Assembly: GCA_038116915.1 (NCBI GenBank)
Contig: JAYOEU010000002.1
Span: forward strand, 67,543-131,542
Length of the DNA: 64,000 bases
Direction: 5' to 3'
Origin: JADHLJ01 sp038116915
Lineage (GTDB): Bacteria; Pseudomonadota; Alphaproteobacteria; Thalassobaculales; Thalassobaculaceae
In this document: piece by piece, positions 16,862 to 25,316 of the stretch
How positions within the stretch are numbered: the first letter of the stretch is position 1
How the letters are laid out: every line of letters begins with the position of its first letter
Made by a program: the position numbers and the translations under genes
The notes under the pieces: generated by a model
Told to the model about the DNA's origin: nothing
Seen by the model: only the letters and a program-made list of their open reading frames with translations
Database searches by the model: none

Positions 16862-17656
16862 CTAGCGCGCCGTCACGCCGCCGTCGACGACCATTCCGGA
16901 CCCGGTCATGAAGCTGGAATCGTCGGAGGCCAGGAACACGATGCCATTGGCGATGTCCTGAGGCACGCCGAGCCGCCCGATCGGGTGGGTTGAAAGCGCG
17001 ACGTCGCGCGCCTTGTCCACATCGTTGCTGCCGGTCTGCTCGGCCCGGGCAACGAAGGTCTGCGCGCCCATGTCGGTCTGAATGACGCCGGGATGGATCG
17101 AGTTCACCCGGATCCGGTAACCCTTGCGGGAAAGATTGAGGGCCGTCGATTTGGTGAACAGGGTCACGCCGCCCTTGGTCATCGAATAGAGCGGATCAAG
17201 CTCGGAGCCGACCAGACCCGCGATCGAGGCGAGATTGACGATGGCGCTGCCCTGCGGGCTTTTCTCGCCGGCCCGGCGCAGCGCGTCGACGCAATGCTTG
17301 GTGCCGAGCCACACACCTGTCATGTTCACCGCGGCGAGGCGCGTCCATTCCTCCATGGTCACGTCCATGAAGTCGCGGCCGAGGAACAGACCGGCATTGT
17401 TGACCAGGATGTCGAGCCCGCCGAACTTGGACTCCGCAAGCGCGACCGCCGCGTCCCAGTCGGCCTCTGAGGTCACGTCGAGCCGGATGAAGGTCGCGGC
17501 GTCGCCCAGCGCCTTCGCGGTCTCCCGGCCCTGGCTTTCGAGCACGTCGCCGATCACCACCTTGGCGCCGGCCTCGACCATCAGCTTGGCGGTGGCGCCG
17601 CCGATTCCGCGCGAGCCGCCCGAAATCAGCGCGACTTTTCCATCCAGACGGTTCAT
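16862..17656 (-). CDS. SDR-family oxidoreductase
   Basis: This is a classical SDR of 264 residues. The cofactor motif is SGGSRGIGGATAKLM near residue 12. A D in VVIGDVLESQG at the end of beta-2 suggests NAD rather than NADP. NNAG is near residue 86, and catalytic Ser and Tyr-Lys lie in NLASIAGLVGSELDPLYSMTKGG. The C-terminus reads ASDDSSFMTGSGMVVDGG. The closest general class is cyclopentanol/glucose/hydroxysteroid-like dehydrogenases; the substrate is unknown. It is convergent with the sulfurtransferase gene (stops 10 bases apart) and divergent from the livGFHMK operon. Confidence 0.9.
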   Translation of the reverse strand: MNRLDGKVALISGGSRGIGGATAKLMVEAGAKVVIGDVLESQGRETAKALGDAATFIRLDVTSEADWDAAVALAESKFGGLDILVNNAGLFLGRDFMDVTMEEWTRLAAVNMTGVWLGTKHCVDALRRAGEKSPQGSAIVNLASIAGLVGSELDPLYSMTKGGVTLFTKSTALNLSRKGYRIRVNSIHPGVIQTDMGAQTFVARAEQTGSNDVDKARDVALSTHPIGRLGVPQDIANGIVFLASDDSSFMTGSGMVVDGGVTAR

Positions 17657-17871
17657 TGGAGTTGTCCTTTCAATTCATCAAAATCAGATGCCGCCCTCTG
17701 GCTAGCCTTCAAGGCGACACTACGCCGAAGCGGAGACTCGCCCAAGTGTGCCGAAGCCCGGAATTCATTTCATCGCGGACCCGATTAGGCCCGGCGACGC
17801 ATGATCTTGTCCGCCAACTTCGGGCGTGGCGGCATTGTGATGCCCCAGGCGCTTGCAGGCCTGTGTCGATG

Positions 17872-17879
17872 TGTATACA
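17872..17879. promoter_or_regulatory. Candidate GntR-type operator upstream of livGFHMK
   Basis: The core TGTATACA, within CGATGTGTATACATTCC, is an 8-bp perfect palindrome 57 bases upstream of the livG start. The same core is extended to 12 bp upstream of tcuA at 6745. The 278-base region 17657-17935 also serves the divergent SDR gene. No other clear signal was seen in it. Confidence 0.4.
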
Positions 17880-17935
17880 TTCCGCGGCCTACGGTGTCAG
17901 AGAACACCGGGTGATAAACAAGAGATAGGGTGGGG

Positions 17936-18742
17936 ATGGCCGAGTCCGCGAATGCCGGGGGCAGTGTACCGGCTGGGGATAAAATCCTTGAGGTCCGTGA
18001 CGTCGCGGTCCATTTCGGCGGGATCGTCGCGCTGGATGGCATCAGCTTCGATATGCGCAAGGGCGTCATTCAAGGCCTGATCGGTCCGAACGGCGCCGGC
18101 AAGACGACCCTGTTCAATTGCCTCAGCCGGCTCTACATCCCGACCTCGGGGGATATCCTGTTCGAGGGCAAGTCGATCCTCAACACGGCGTCGCACAAGA
18201 TCGCCGATATCGGCATCGGCCGCACCTTCCAGAACCTTGCCCTGTTCCGCACCATGTCGGTGCTCGACAACATTATGGTCGGCGCCCATTGCCAGAGCTC
18301 CAGCGACTTCGTCTCCAATGCGTTCCGGCTGCCCTGGGTCAGCCGCGAGGAGAAGCAGCTTCAGGAGCAGGCCTGGGAGCTGATCGACTATCTGGAGCTT
18401 GGCGACGTCGCCTACACACCGGTTGGTGGATTGCCGTTCGGCACTCAGAAGCGGGTCGAGATGGCCCGCGCTCTGGCCGCGAAGCCCAAGGTACTGCTGC
18501 TGGACGAGCCCGCGGGCGGCCTCAATCATGACGAGGTCGGAGAACTGGGCTTGCTGATCAAGCAGGTCCGGGACGATCGCCACTGCACCGTGCTGTTGGT
18601 GGAACACCACATGAGCCTGGTAATGAGCGTTTCCGATCATGTTGTCGCCATCGATTTTGGCCGCAAGATCGGTGAGGGGACTCCGGAAGAGGTGCAGCGG
18701 AATCCAGAGGTTATCCACGCCTATTTGGGGACGACGAACTGA
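17936..18742 (+). CDS. livG: ABC transporter ATP-binding protein (LivG), second cassette
   Basis: This 268-residue ATPase of a second HAAT-type importer has Walker A GPNGAGKTT near residue 50, GIGRTFQNLALFRTMSVLDNI for the Q-loop region, signature LPFGTQKRVEMARAL and Walker B VLLLDEPAGGLNHDE near residue 190. The H-loop is LVEHHMSLVM. The ATG at 17936 lies shortly after an AGGGTGG stretch; a GTG at 17930 is an in-frame alternative. The stop overlaps the next ATG by one base. This is the first gene of a five-gene run livG-livF-livH-livM-livK. Confidence 0.93.
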   Translation: MAESANAGGSVPAGDKILEVRDVAVHFGGIVALDGISFDMRKGVIQGLIGPNGAGKTTLFNCLSRLYIPTSGDILFEGKSILNTASHKIADIGIGRTFQNLALFRTMSVLDNIMVGAHCQSSSDFVSNAFRLPWVSREEKQLQEQAWELIDYLELGDVAYTPVGGLPFGTQKRVEMARALAAKPKVLLLDEPAGGLNHDEVGELGLLIKQVRDDRHCTVLLVEHHMSLVMSVSDHVVAIDFGRKIGEGTPEEVQRNPEVIHAYLGTTN

Positions 18743-19452
18743 TGGCGTTGCTCGAAGTCAACAATCTCGTCGCCTCCTACGGTCCGATCCGGGCCCTGCA
18801 CGGCATCAGCTTCTCGCTGGAAGAAGGCAGTGTGACCACCATTCTCGGGGCCAACGGCGCCGGCAAGACGACCACGCTGCGGTCCATCTGCGGGATGGTT
18901 TCGACGGAAGGGGCGATTACCCTCGGGGGCGCCGATATCTCCCGGGTGCCGACGGAACAGATCGTCCGCCAGGGGGTGGCCCATGTGCCGGAAGGGCGCG
19001 GGACCTTCACCCGGGTGACCACTGAGGAAAACCTGATGCTCGGCAGCTATGCGCGCCGGGACCGTCAGGCGATCAAGGACGATATCGAACAGGTCTACAG
19101 CTATTTCCCGCGCCTCAAGGAGCGCCGGGATCAGCAGGCCGGCACCCTGTCCGGCGGCGAACAGCAGATGCTGGCGGTCGGGCGCGCGCTGATGCTGCGT
19201 CCGAAACTGATGCTTCTGGATGAGCCGTCCTTTGGCCTGGCGCCGCTGATCGTCGAGGAGCTTTTCGGCATCTTGCGCCGGATCAACCAGCAGCAGAAGG
19301 TCAGCATGCTTCTAGTCGAGCAGAATGCCACCCTGGCACTGGATCTCGCGGATCATGCATATCTCCTGGAAACCGGTCGGGTGGTGCTGTCCGGAACCTC
19401 CAAGGAGATCGCCTCGGACGAGACCGTCCGCAAATCCTATCTCGGTTACTAG
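18742..19452 (+). CDS. livF: ABC transporter ATP-binding protein (LivF), second cassette
   Basis: This 236-residue ATPase has Walker A GANGAGKTT near residue 36, signature LSGGEQQMLAVGRAL near residue 137, Walker B LMLLDEPSFGLAP and H-loop LLVEQNATLALDLAD. All residues expected for an active LivF are present. It overlaps livG by one base and is followed after 22 bases by livH, whose ribosome-binding site is GAGGAAA. Confidence 0.94.
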   Translation: MALLEVNNLVASYGPIRALHGISFSLEEGSVTTILGANGAGKTTTLRSICGMVSTEGAITLGGADISRVPTEQIVRQGVAHVPEGRGTFTRVTTEENLMLGSYARRDRQAIKDDIEQVYSYFPRLKERRDQQAGTLSGGEQQMLAVGRALMLRPKLMLLDEPSFGLAPLIVEELFGILRRINQQQKVSMLLVEQNATLALDLADHAYLLETGRVVLSGTSKEIASDETVRKSYLGY

Positions 19453-19474
19453 TCGCGGGGTACGAGGAAACAAA

Positions 19475-20347
19475 ATGGACCTTTTCCTGCAACAGACCCT
19501 GGACGGATTGGCCACCGGCGCGATCTACGCCTCGCTCGCCCTGGCGGTGGTGATGATCTATCAGGCCATCGACCACTTCAATTTCGCCCAGGGCGAGATG
19601 GCGATGTTCTCCACCTTCATCGCGTGGCAACTGATCGCCTGGGGAGCACCCTATTGGCTCGCGTTCGTGATCTGTCTGATCGTCTCCTTCATAGGCGGCA
19701 TGCTGATCGAGCGTATCGTCTTCGCGCCAATCCACAATGCGCCGGTGTTGAGCCACATCGTGGTCTTCATCGCGCTGACACTGATCTTCAACGCGTTTGC
19801 CGGATTCATTTGGGAATTCACGATCAAGCAGTTCCCGAGCCCGTTCCCGAGTGAGCTTCCCTTTGAGACCACCCTGATAGGTCCGCACGAGCTCGGCGTC
19901 GTCGGGATAACCTTGGTGATGCTTGTGCTGATTTACGTCTTCTTCCGCTTCACCCCGGTCGGCCTCGCGATGCGCGCGGCGGCGGCGAACCCGGTCTCCG
20001 CGGCCCTGGTCGGGATCAGCGTGAAGAAGATGCTCGCATTGGGCTGGGGTCTTGCCGCCACGGTCGGCGCGGTCGCGGGCATGATGATCGCTCCAAAAGT
20101 CTATCTCGAGCCGAACATGATGCTTGGCGTCCTGCTCTATGGCTTCGCCGGCGCGGTTGTCGGCGGACTGACCAGCCCCGCCGGCGCGGTTGTCGGTGGT
20201 TTTCTGATGGGAGTGCTGGAGAACCTCGCCGGCACATACATTATCGGCAGCGATCTGAAGCTCACCTTCGCGCTGGTGGTCATTGTCGCCGTGTTGTTGT
20301 TCAAGCCGGCCGGGCTGTTCGGCCGTGTCGTGGTGCAGAGGGTCTAG
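19475..20347 (+). CDS. livH: ABC transporter permease (LivH), second cassette
   Basis: The permease has 290 residues with the LivH signature ATGAIYASLALAVVMIYQAIDHFNFAQGEMAMFSTF near residue 13 and the coupling loop TPVGLAMRAAAANPVSAALVGISVKKM near residue 160. The C-terminal region has AGAVVGGLTSPAGAVVGGFLMGVLENLAG. It begins at ATG 19475 behind GAGGAAA with a 7-base spacer. The frame is open back to 19325, but that part lies inside livF and does not look like protein. The Asp-His in YQAIDHFNFAQGE replaces the more usual pattern of leucine transporters. Confidence 0.93.
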   Translation: MDLFLQQTLDGLATGAIYASLALAVVMIYQAIDHFNFAQGEMAMFSTFIAWQLIAWGAPYWLAFVICLIVSFIGGMLIERIVFAPIHNAPVLSHIVVFIALTLIFNAFAGFIWEFTIKQFPSPFPSELPFETTLIGPHELGVVGITLVMLVLIYVFFRFTPVGLAMRAAAANPVSAALVGISVKKMLALGWGLAATVGAVAGMMIAPKVYLEPNMMLGVLLYGFAGAVVGGLTSPAGAVVGGFLMGVLENLAGTYIIGSDLKLTFALVVIVAVLLFKPAGLFGRVVVQRV

Positions 20348-20350
20348 TCC

Positions 20351-21397
20351 GTGGATAACGTCAGGAATCACCGGTCGAACCCGGCGGAAAAGTTTGAGCT
20401 GTTCGGTGTTCAACTGCCGAAACTCCGGATGATGCTTCTGCTCATCGGCATTGCTTTGGCCTTGTTCCTGCCTCTCGTGGTCGCCAACTTCGCCGTCTTC
20501 CAGATGACCCAGGTGCTGGTCTACGCCATTGCGGTGCTCGGCCTCAATCTGCTGACCGGATACAACGGCCAGTTCTCGCTCGGCCACAGCGCCTTCTATG
20601 CGCTTGGTGCCTATACGGCGGCGATCATGATCGACCGCTACGAGATCGCGTATTATTGGACGATCATTCCGGCGGGGCTCATCTGCTTTGTCGGCGGGTT
20701 CTTGTTCGGTTTGCCGGCCCTGCGCCTTGAAGGCCTGTATCTCGCGCTCGCGACCTTCGCGCTTGCCGTGGCAATGCCGCAGCTTCTGCGCTACGAGCAT
20801 TTCGAAGCCTTTACCGGCGGAGTGCAAGGCATCGACGTGTTCAAGCCCGACTCGCCCATCCCGGGATTGAGCGCGGATCGATGGCTTTACTATTTCGTGC
20901 TGTTCTGGGGCGTGCTGCTGATCATCGGCGCCTGGAATCTGGTGCGGGGGCGGACCGGCCGGGCGATGATCGCGATCCGGGACAATCCGATCGCGGCGCG
21001 CACCATGGGGATCAATACCGCCCTCTACAAGTCCGTGACCTTTGGCGTCAGCGGGCTGTACACCGGCATCGCCGGTGCCTTGGGCGCGATGGTCGCCGAA
21101 TTCGTGGCGCCGGACAGCTTCACCTTCTTCCTGTCGGTCTGGTTCCTTGTCGGCATGGTCGTGGGAGGCCTCGCCTCGATCCCGGCGGCGATTGCCGGCG
21201 GTATCTTCATCCTCTACATGCCAAACATCTCGGAATCGGTCATCGGTGTTTTCTTCGGTAACGATCCGAGCGCCAAGGCGCTAATCTGGGTAGCGTTCGG
21301 CCTGTTCTTGATCTTCACTGTCTATGTCGTGCCGAACGGTTTGGCCGGTCTGGTGCGGCGGTTCGTGATTCGTTACGCCATACGGCGAGGTGATTAG
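20351..21397 (+). CDS. livM: ABC transporter permease (LivM), second cassette
   Basis: The second permease has 348 residues and starts at GTG 20351, three bases after the livH stop. The LivM signature is AVLGLNLLTGYNGQFSLGHSAFYALGAY near residue 62, and the cytoplasmic loop is GRTGRAMIAIRDNPIAARTMGINTALYKSVTFGVSG near residue 200. The protein has about eight or nine hydrophobic segments. It is followed by the binding-protein gene after 65 bases, a gap that could allow higher expression of livK. Confidence 0.92.
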   Translation: MDNVRNHRSNPAEKFELFGVQLPKLRMMLLLIGIALALFLPLVVANFAVFQMTQVLVYAIAVLGLNLLTGYNGQFSLGHSAFYALGAYTAAIMIDRYEIAYYWTIIPAGLICFVGGFLFGLPALRLEGLYLALATFALAVAMPQLLRYEHFEAFTGGVQGIDVFKPDSPIPGLSADRWLYYFVLFWGVLLIIGAWNLVRGRTGRAMIAIRDNPIAARTMGINTALYKSVTFGVSGLYTGIAGALGAMVAEFVAPDSFTFFLSVWFLVGMVVGGLASIPAAIAGGIFILYMPNISESVIGVFFGNDPSAKALIWVAFGLFLIFTVYVVPNGLAGLVRRFVIRYAIRRGD

Positions 21398-21462
21398 ACT
21401 CTCCTCTCCCAATGGCGGATACTCAAGTGAGTAGGTGGTTCGAACATACCTGGGAGGAAAAC

Positions 21463-22674
21463 ATGAAAACCACGCGTCTGTGGGCCTCGGCGGCGGCAGC
21501 CACCCTGGTTCTCGGGATTGGGTCGGCCATGGCGGGCAACGCGCCCGGCGTGAGCGACACCGAAATCAAGATCGGCAATACCAACCCGTATAGTGGCCCG
21601 GCCTCGTCCTACGGCACGATCGGCAAGTCGATCGGCGCCTGCTGGAACAAGGTCAATGCCGATGGCGGCATCAACGGGCGCAAGATCAACTGGATTTCCT
21701 ATGACGACGGCTATAGCCCGCCGAAGACCAAGGAACAGGTCCGCAAGTTGGTCGAGAGCGACGAGGTCGCGTTCACCTTCCAGACCCTGGGCACGCCGAC
21801 CAACTCGGCGATCCACCAGTACATGAACAAGAAGAAGGTGCCGCATCTATTCGTCGCCACCGGCGCCACCAAGTGGGGCAATCCCAAGGAATTCCCCTGG
21901 ACCATAGGCTGGCAGCCCAACTACCAGACCGTTGGCGCGATTTTCGGCAACTACATCCTGCAGAACCATCCGAACGGCAAGGTCGCGATCCTGAACCAGA
22001 ACGATGACTACGGTAAGGACTATGTCATCGGCATGAAGCGGGCGATGGGCGACAAGTTCGACAAGATGGTCGTCAAGACCGAGACCTATGAGGTTACCGA
22101 CCCGACCGTCGACAGCCAGATCGTCAGCCTGGCGAATTCCGGCGCCGATATTTTCGTGAACATCTCGATCCCGAAATTCGCCGCCCAGGCGATCAAGAAG
22201 ATGGCCGCGATCGGCTGGAAACCCGTGCACCTGCTGAACGATGTCGCCGCGTCGGTGGCGTCCACCTACAAGCCGGCCGGGATCGAAAACGCGATCGGCA
22301 TCATCTCGGTCGATTTCTACAAGGATCCGAACGATCCGGAATGGAAGAACGACGCCGAGACCGCAGCCTGGAATGACTTCATGGACAAGTACTATCCGGA
22401 CGGCGACAAGCTGAACAAGATGAACGCCTATGGCTGGGCCGTGTGCCACACCATGAAGGCGGTGCTCGAGCAGGCCGGCAACGACCTTTCGCGCGAGAAC
22501 ATCATGAAGCAGGCCGCCAATCTGAAGGAGGTCAAGATCCCCATGCTTCTGCCCGGCATGTTCGTCGACACCAGCCCGACCGACTTCTATCCGCTCGAGC
22601 AGATGCAGATGATGAAGTTCGACGGCAAGCGGAACGTGCGTTTTGGTCCGCTGATCAGCGCCGAGACCGAATAA
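21463..22674 (+). CDS. livK: ABC transporter periplasmic substrate-binding protein (LivK-like)
   Basis: This is the periplasmic ligand receptor of the second cassette, 403 residues. A signal peptide is clear: MKTTR, a hydrophobic core and SAMA|GNA, cleaving near residue 24. The mature part has the periplasmic-binding fold type I pattern: GVSDTEIKIGNTNPYSGPASSYGTIGKS, NADGGINGRKINWISYDDGYSPPKTKEQVRKLVE, and DYGKDYVIGMK mid-protein. This subclass (TIGNTNPYSGP..., DDGYSPPKT) is shared with putative aromatic or organic acid receptors, so leucine should not be assumed. GGAGGAAAAC precedes the ATG at 21463. A strong terminator follows. Confidence 0.92.
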   Translation: MKTTRLWASAAAATLVLGIGSAMAGNAPGVSDTEIKIGNTNPYSGPASSYGTIGKSIGACWNKVNADGGINGRKINWISYDDGYSPPKTKEQVRKLVESDEVAFTFQTLGTPTNSAIHQYMNKKKVPHLFVATGATKWGNPKEFPWTIGWQPNYQTVGAIFGNYILQNHPNGKVAILNQNDDYGKDYVIGMKRAMGDKFDKMVVKTETYEVTDPTVDSQIVSLANSGADIFVNISIPKFAAQAIKKMAAIGWKPVHLLNDVAASVASTYKPAGIENAIGIISVDFYKDPNDPEWKNDAETAAWNDFMDKYYPDGDKLNKMNAYGWAVCHTMKAVLEQAGNDLSRENIMKQAANLKEVKIPMLLPGMFVDTSPTDFYPLEQMQMMKFDGKRNVRFGPLISAETE

Positions 22675-22698
22675 GTCTCGACTGGACGTAACACCTTT

Positions 22699-22730
22699 AG
22701 GGCCGCCGGATTTCCGGCGGCCCTATTTTC
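22699..22730 (+). terminator. Rho-independent terminator of livGFHMK
   Basis: An 11-bp perfect stem (AGGGCCGCCGG with CCGGCGGCCCT) encloses an ATTT loop at 22710-22713 and is followed by ATTTTCTT. It lies 25 bases after the livK stop and closes the five-gene operon. Confidence 0.85.
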
Positions 22731-22775
22731 TTGGCCGTGAATGCTGGTACGCCGCGGCTCACCCTGGAGGTCCCG

Positions 22776-23168
22776 ATGCAAGCGACACCGATCGATCCCG
22801 CCGATATCGTCAGGCTCAACGTCCCGAACTATACCCATGGCCGCCTGATCGAAGGCGCCAAGGACTGGCTGCTGCTATCCGGACAGGTGGGCGTGCGGCC
22901 CGACGGCACCTGGTCCGGCGAGTTCTCCGATCAGGCCGATCAGGCCTTCAACAACATCAGGGCCTGTCTGCGCGAGGCCGGCATGACCATGGACAACGTG
23001 GTCTTCACCCGGATCTATCTCACGCGCCGAGGCGATCTGGATAGCTTCCGCGCGGTCCGCAAGGCCCATCTCGGCGAGGACCGGATTCCCTCGACCCTGC
23101 TGTTCATATCCGGGCTCGCGAATCCCGAATGGCTGATCGAAGTTGAAATCGTGGCCTGTAGGGGATAA
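22776..23168 (+). CDS. RidA family protein
   Basis: RidA-type proteins deaminate reactive enamine/imine intermediates. The 130-residue product has the fold's typical segments: YTHGRLIEGAKDWLLLSGQVGVRPDGTWSGEFSDQADQAFNNIRACLREAGMTMDNVVFTRIYLT in pieces, with the conserved Arg (FTRIYL) used to bind the substrate carboxylate near residue 92. The C-terminal PSTLLFISGLANPEWLIEVEIVA matches the usual 'PARTxxxVxxL...vEIe' motif, but with Leu-Phe in place of the common residues, so it may be a RidA paralogue (Rid2-7) rather than archetypal RidA. GGAGG precedes the ATG at 22776. Confidence 0.87.
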   Translation: MQATPIDPADIVRLNVPNYTHGRLIEGAKDWLLLSGQVGVRPDGTWSGEFSDQADQAFNNIRACLREAGMTMDNVVFTRIYLTRRGDLDSFRAVRKAHLGEDRIPSTLLFISGLANPEWLIEVEIVACRG

Positions 23169-23234
23169 ATACCAGCCAGTTTTCGATTTCCAGAAATGGG
23201 CGTCATGTATTTTTCGGCAACAGTGACTAGCTAG

Positions 23235-23262
23235 CCGCTTCGGCCTTGCCGGGCCGAGGCGG
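23235..23262 (+). promoter_or_regulatory. Stable hairpin in the thrS leader region
   Basis: CCGCTTCGGCC (23235-23245) pairs with GGCCGAGGCGG (23252-23262), one pair being G.U, around a six-base loop. It lies about 90 bases upstream of thrS in a 185-base gap. It may be a leader structure or the terminator of ridA; there is no T-tract after it. Confidence 0.35.
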
Positions 23263-23353
23263 CGGATCCGAGACGGCCCGGCCCAGCCGGCGCCGCGAAC
23301 GGCATTTCCGAGACATTCCCATAGCTAGCCCGTTTCGTCGAGAGGACGACCCC

Positions 23354-25267
23354 ATGCCCAACATTACCCTGCCAGACGGAAGCGTCCGACGTTTCGAGGA
23401 ACCCGTCAGTGGCGCCGAGCTTGCGGCCGATATCGGTCCCGGCCTCGCCAAGGCTGCCATGATGGTTGTCGTCGACGGCGAGGAGCGTGACCTCGCGCGC
23501 CCGATCGAAAACGACGCCAAGGTTGCCATTGTCACCCGCCGCGACGAGGCGGCGCTCGAGCTGATCCGTCATGATACGGCCCATGTGATGGCCGAGGCGG
23601 TGCTGGAACTTTTTCCCGAGAGCCAGGTGACAATCGGGCCCGCGATCGAGAACGGGTTCTACTATGACTTCTACCGCGAAACGCCGTTCACTCCGGACGA
23701 TCTCGCGGTCATCGAACAGCGCATGCATGAGATCGTCGACCGGGACGAGGAGATTGTGCGCGAGGTCTGGACGCGCGATGAAGCGGTCGAGCACTACAAG
23801 AAGGTCAATGAGCCTTTCAAGGTCGAGCTGGTCGAAACCATTCCCGCCGGCGAGTTGATTTCGTTCTACCGCCAAGGCAACTTCCTCGATCTTTGCCGCG
23901 GCCCGCATCTGCCGTCGACCAAGCATATCGGCCATGCCTTCAAGCTGATGAACCTCGCCGGCGCCTATTGGCGCGGGGATTCCAAACGGCCGATGCTGCA
24001 GCGGATCTACGGCACCGCCTGGGCCGACGACAAACAGCTCAAGGCCTATCTCCACATGCTCGAGGAGGCGGAAAAGCGCGACCACCGCCGGCTCGGACGC
24101 GAGTTGGACCTGTTCCATCTCCAGGAAGAGGCGGTCGGCTCGATCTTCTGGCATCCGAAGGGATGGACGCTTTACCGCGAGATCGAGAAGCATGTCCGCC
24201 GCCGCCTCGAAGCCGGTGGCTATGACGAGGTGAAAACCCCGCAGCTCGTGGACCGCGCGCTTTGGGAGGCGTCGGGTCATTGGGAGAAGTTCCGCGAGAA
24301 CATGTTCATCGCTGAAAGCGAGGACGACCGGACCTTTGCGCTCAAGCCGATGAACTGTCCCGGCCATGTCCAGATCTACAAGCAGGGGATCAAGAGCTAT
24401 CGCGATCTGCCGCTACGCATGGCCGAATTCGGATCCTGCCACCGCAACGAGCCGTCCGGCGCCTTGCACGGCATCATGCGGGTCCGCGCCTTCACCCAGG
24501 ACGATGCGCACATCTTCTGCGCCGAGAATCAGATTACCTCTGAAAGCATCGTGTTCTGCGATCTCTTGCGCAAGATCTACAAGGATTTCGGCTTCGAGGA
24601 CATCCACGTGAAATTCTCCGACCGGCCCGAGACGCGTGCCGGTGATGATGCCACCTGGGACCGGGCCGAGGCGGCGTTGATGGAATCCTGCAATGCGGCC
24701 GGGCTGGAGACGACGCTGAACCCCGGCGAGGGGGCGTTCTATGGTCCGAAGCTCGAGTTCGTTCTGCGCGACGCGATCGGCCGGGATTGGCAGTGCGGTA
24801 CCCTGCAGGTCGATTTCGTGTTGCCGGAGCGGCTTGACGCCACGTATGTGGCGGAAGACGGCTCACGCAAGCGGCCGGTCATGCTCCACCGCGCCATTCT
24901 CGGATCAATGGAGCGATGGATCGGCATTCTGATCGAACAATATTCCGGACGGTTCCCCTTGTGGCTTGCCCCGGTGCAGGGCGTGGTCGCGACCATCACC
25001 AATGATGCCGACGGCTATGCCGACAAGGTGCTTCAGGCCTGCAAGGCGGCGGGGCTGAGGTTCGGCAAGGACGTCCGGAACGAAAAAATCAACTACAAGA
25101 TCCGCGAGCATAGCCAGGCAAAAATCCCGGCAATCCTCGTTGTTGGCGCCCGCGAGGCCGAGGACGGGACAGTTGCGATCCGCCGGCTCGGCGGCAAGGA
25201 GCAAGAAATCCTTGCGCTTGACGAAGCCATTCATAGACTACGTGAGGAAGCGGCTCCTCCGGCATGA
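23354..25267 (+). CDS. thrS: Threonine--tRNA ligase
   Basis: ThrRS charges tRNA-Thr and edits mischarged Ser-tRNA. The 637-residue protein has all domains in order: TGS (about 1-62), editing domain with HDTAHVMAEAV near residue 76 and CRGPHLPSTKHI near residue 181, class II catalytic core from about 240 to 535, and an anticodon-binding domain at the C-terminus. The catalytic zinc ligands are C335 (MNCPGH), H386 (DDAHIF) and H512 (MLHRAI), which match the E. coli positions within one residue. The ATG at 23354 gives the standard N-terminus MPNITLPDGS. It is followed by infC after 49 bases. Confidence 0.97.
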   Translation: MPNITLPDGSVRRFEEPVSGAELAADIGPGLAKAAMMVVVDGEERDLARPIENDAKVAIVTRRDEAALELIRHDTAHVMAEAVLELFPESQVTIGPAIENGFYYDFYRETPFTPDDLAVIEQRMHEIVDRDEEIVREVWTRDEAVEHYKKVNEPFKVELVETIPAGELISFYRQGNFLDLCRGPHLPSTKHIGHAFKLMNLAGAYWRGDSKRPMLQRIYGTAWADDKQLKAYLHMLEEAEKRDHRRLGRELDLFHLQEEAVGSIFWHPKGWTLYREIEKHVRRRLEAGGYDEVKTPQLVDRALWEASGHWEKFRENMFIAESEDDRTFALKPMNCPGHVQIYKQGIKSYRDLPLRMAEFGSCHRNEPSGALHGIMRVRAFTQDDAHIFCAENQITSESIVFCDLLRKIYKDFGFEDIHVKFSDRPETRAGDDATWDRAEAALMESCNAAGLETTLNPGEGAFYGPKLEFVLRDAIGRDWQCGTLQVDFVLPERLDATYVAEDGSRKRPVMLHRAILGSMERWIGILIEQYSGRFPLWLAPVQGVVATITNDADGYADKVLQACKAAGLRFGKDVRNEKINYKIREHSQAKIPAILVVGAREAEDGTVAIRRLGGKEQEILALDEAIHRLREEAAPPA

Positions 25268-25316
25268 GGAGCCATGCCCGCGTGACCAGAACATAAACAG
25301 ATAATGGAGGCGTTAG

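Noticed and set aside
19301..20827. 508-codon minus-strand open frame over livH and livM
   Set aside because: It is antisense to clear permease genes, and its translation is low-complexity and hydrophilic without motifs.
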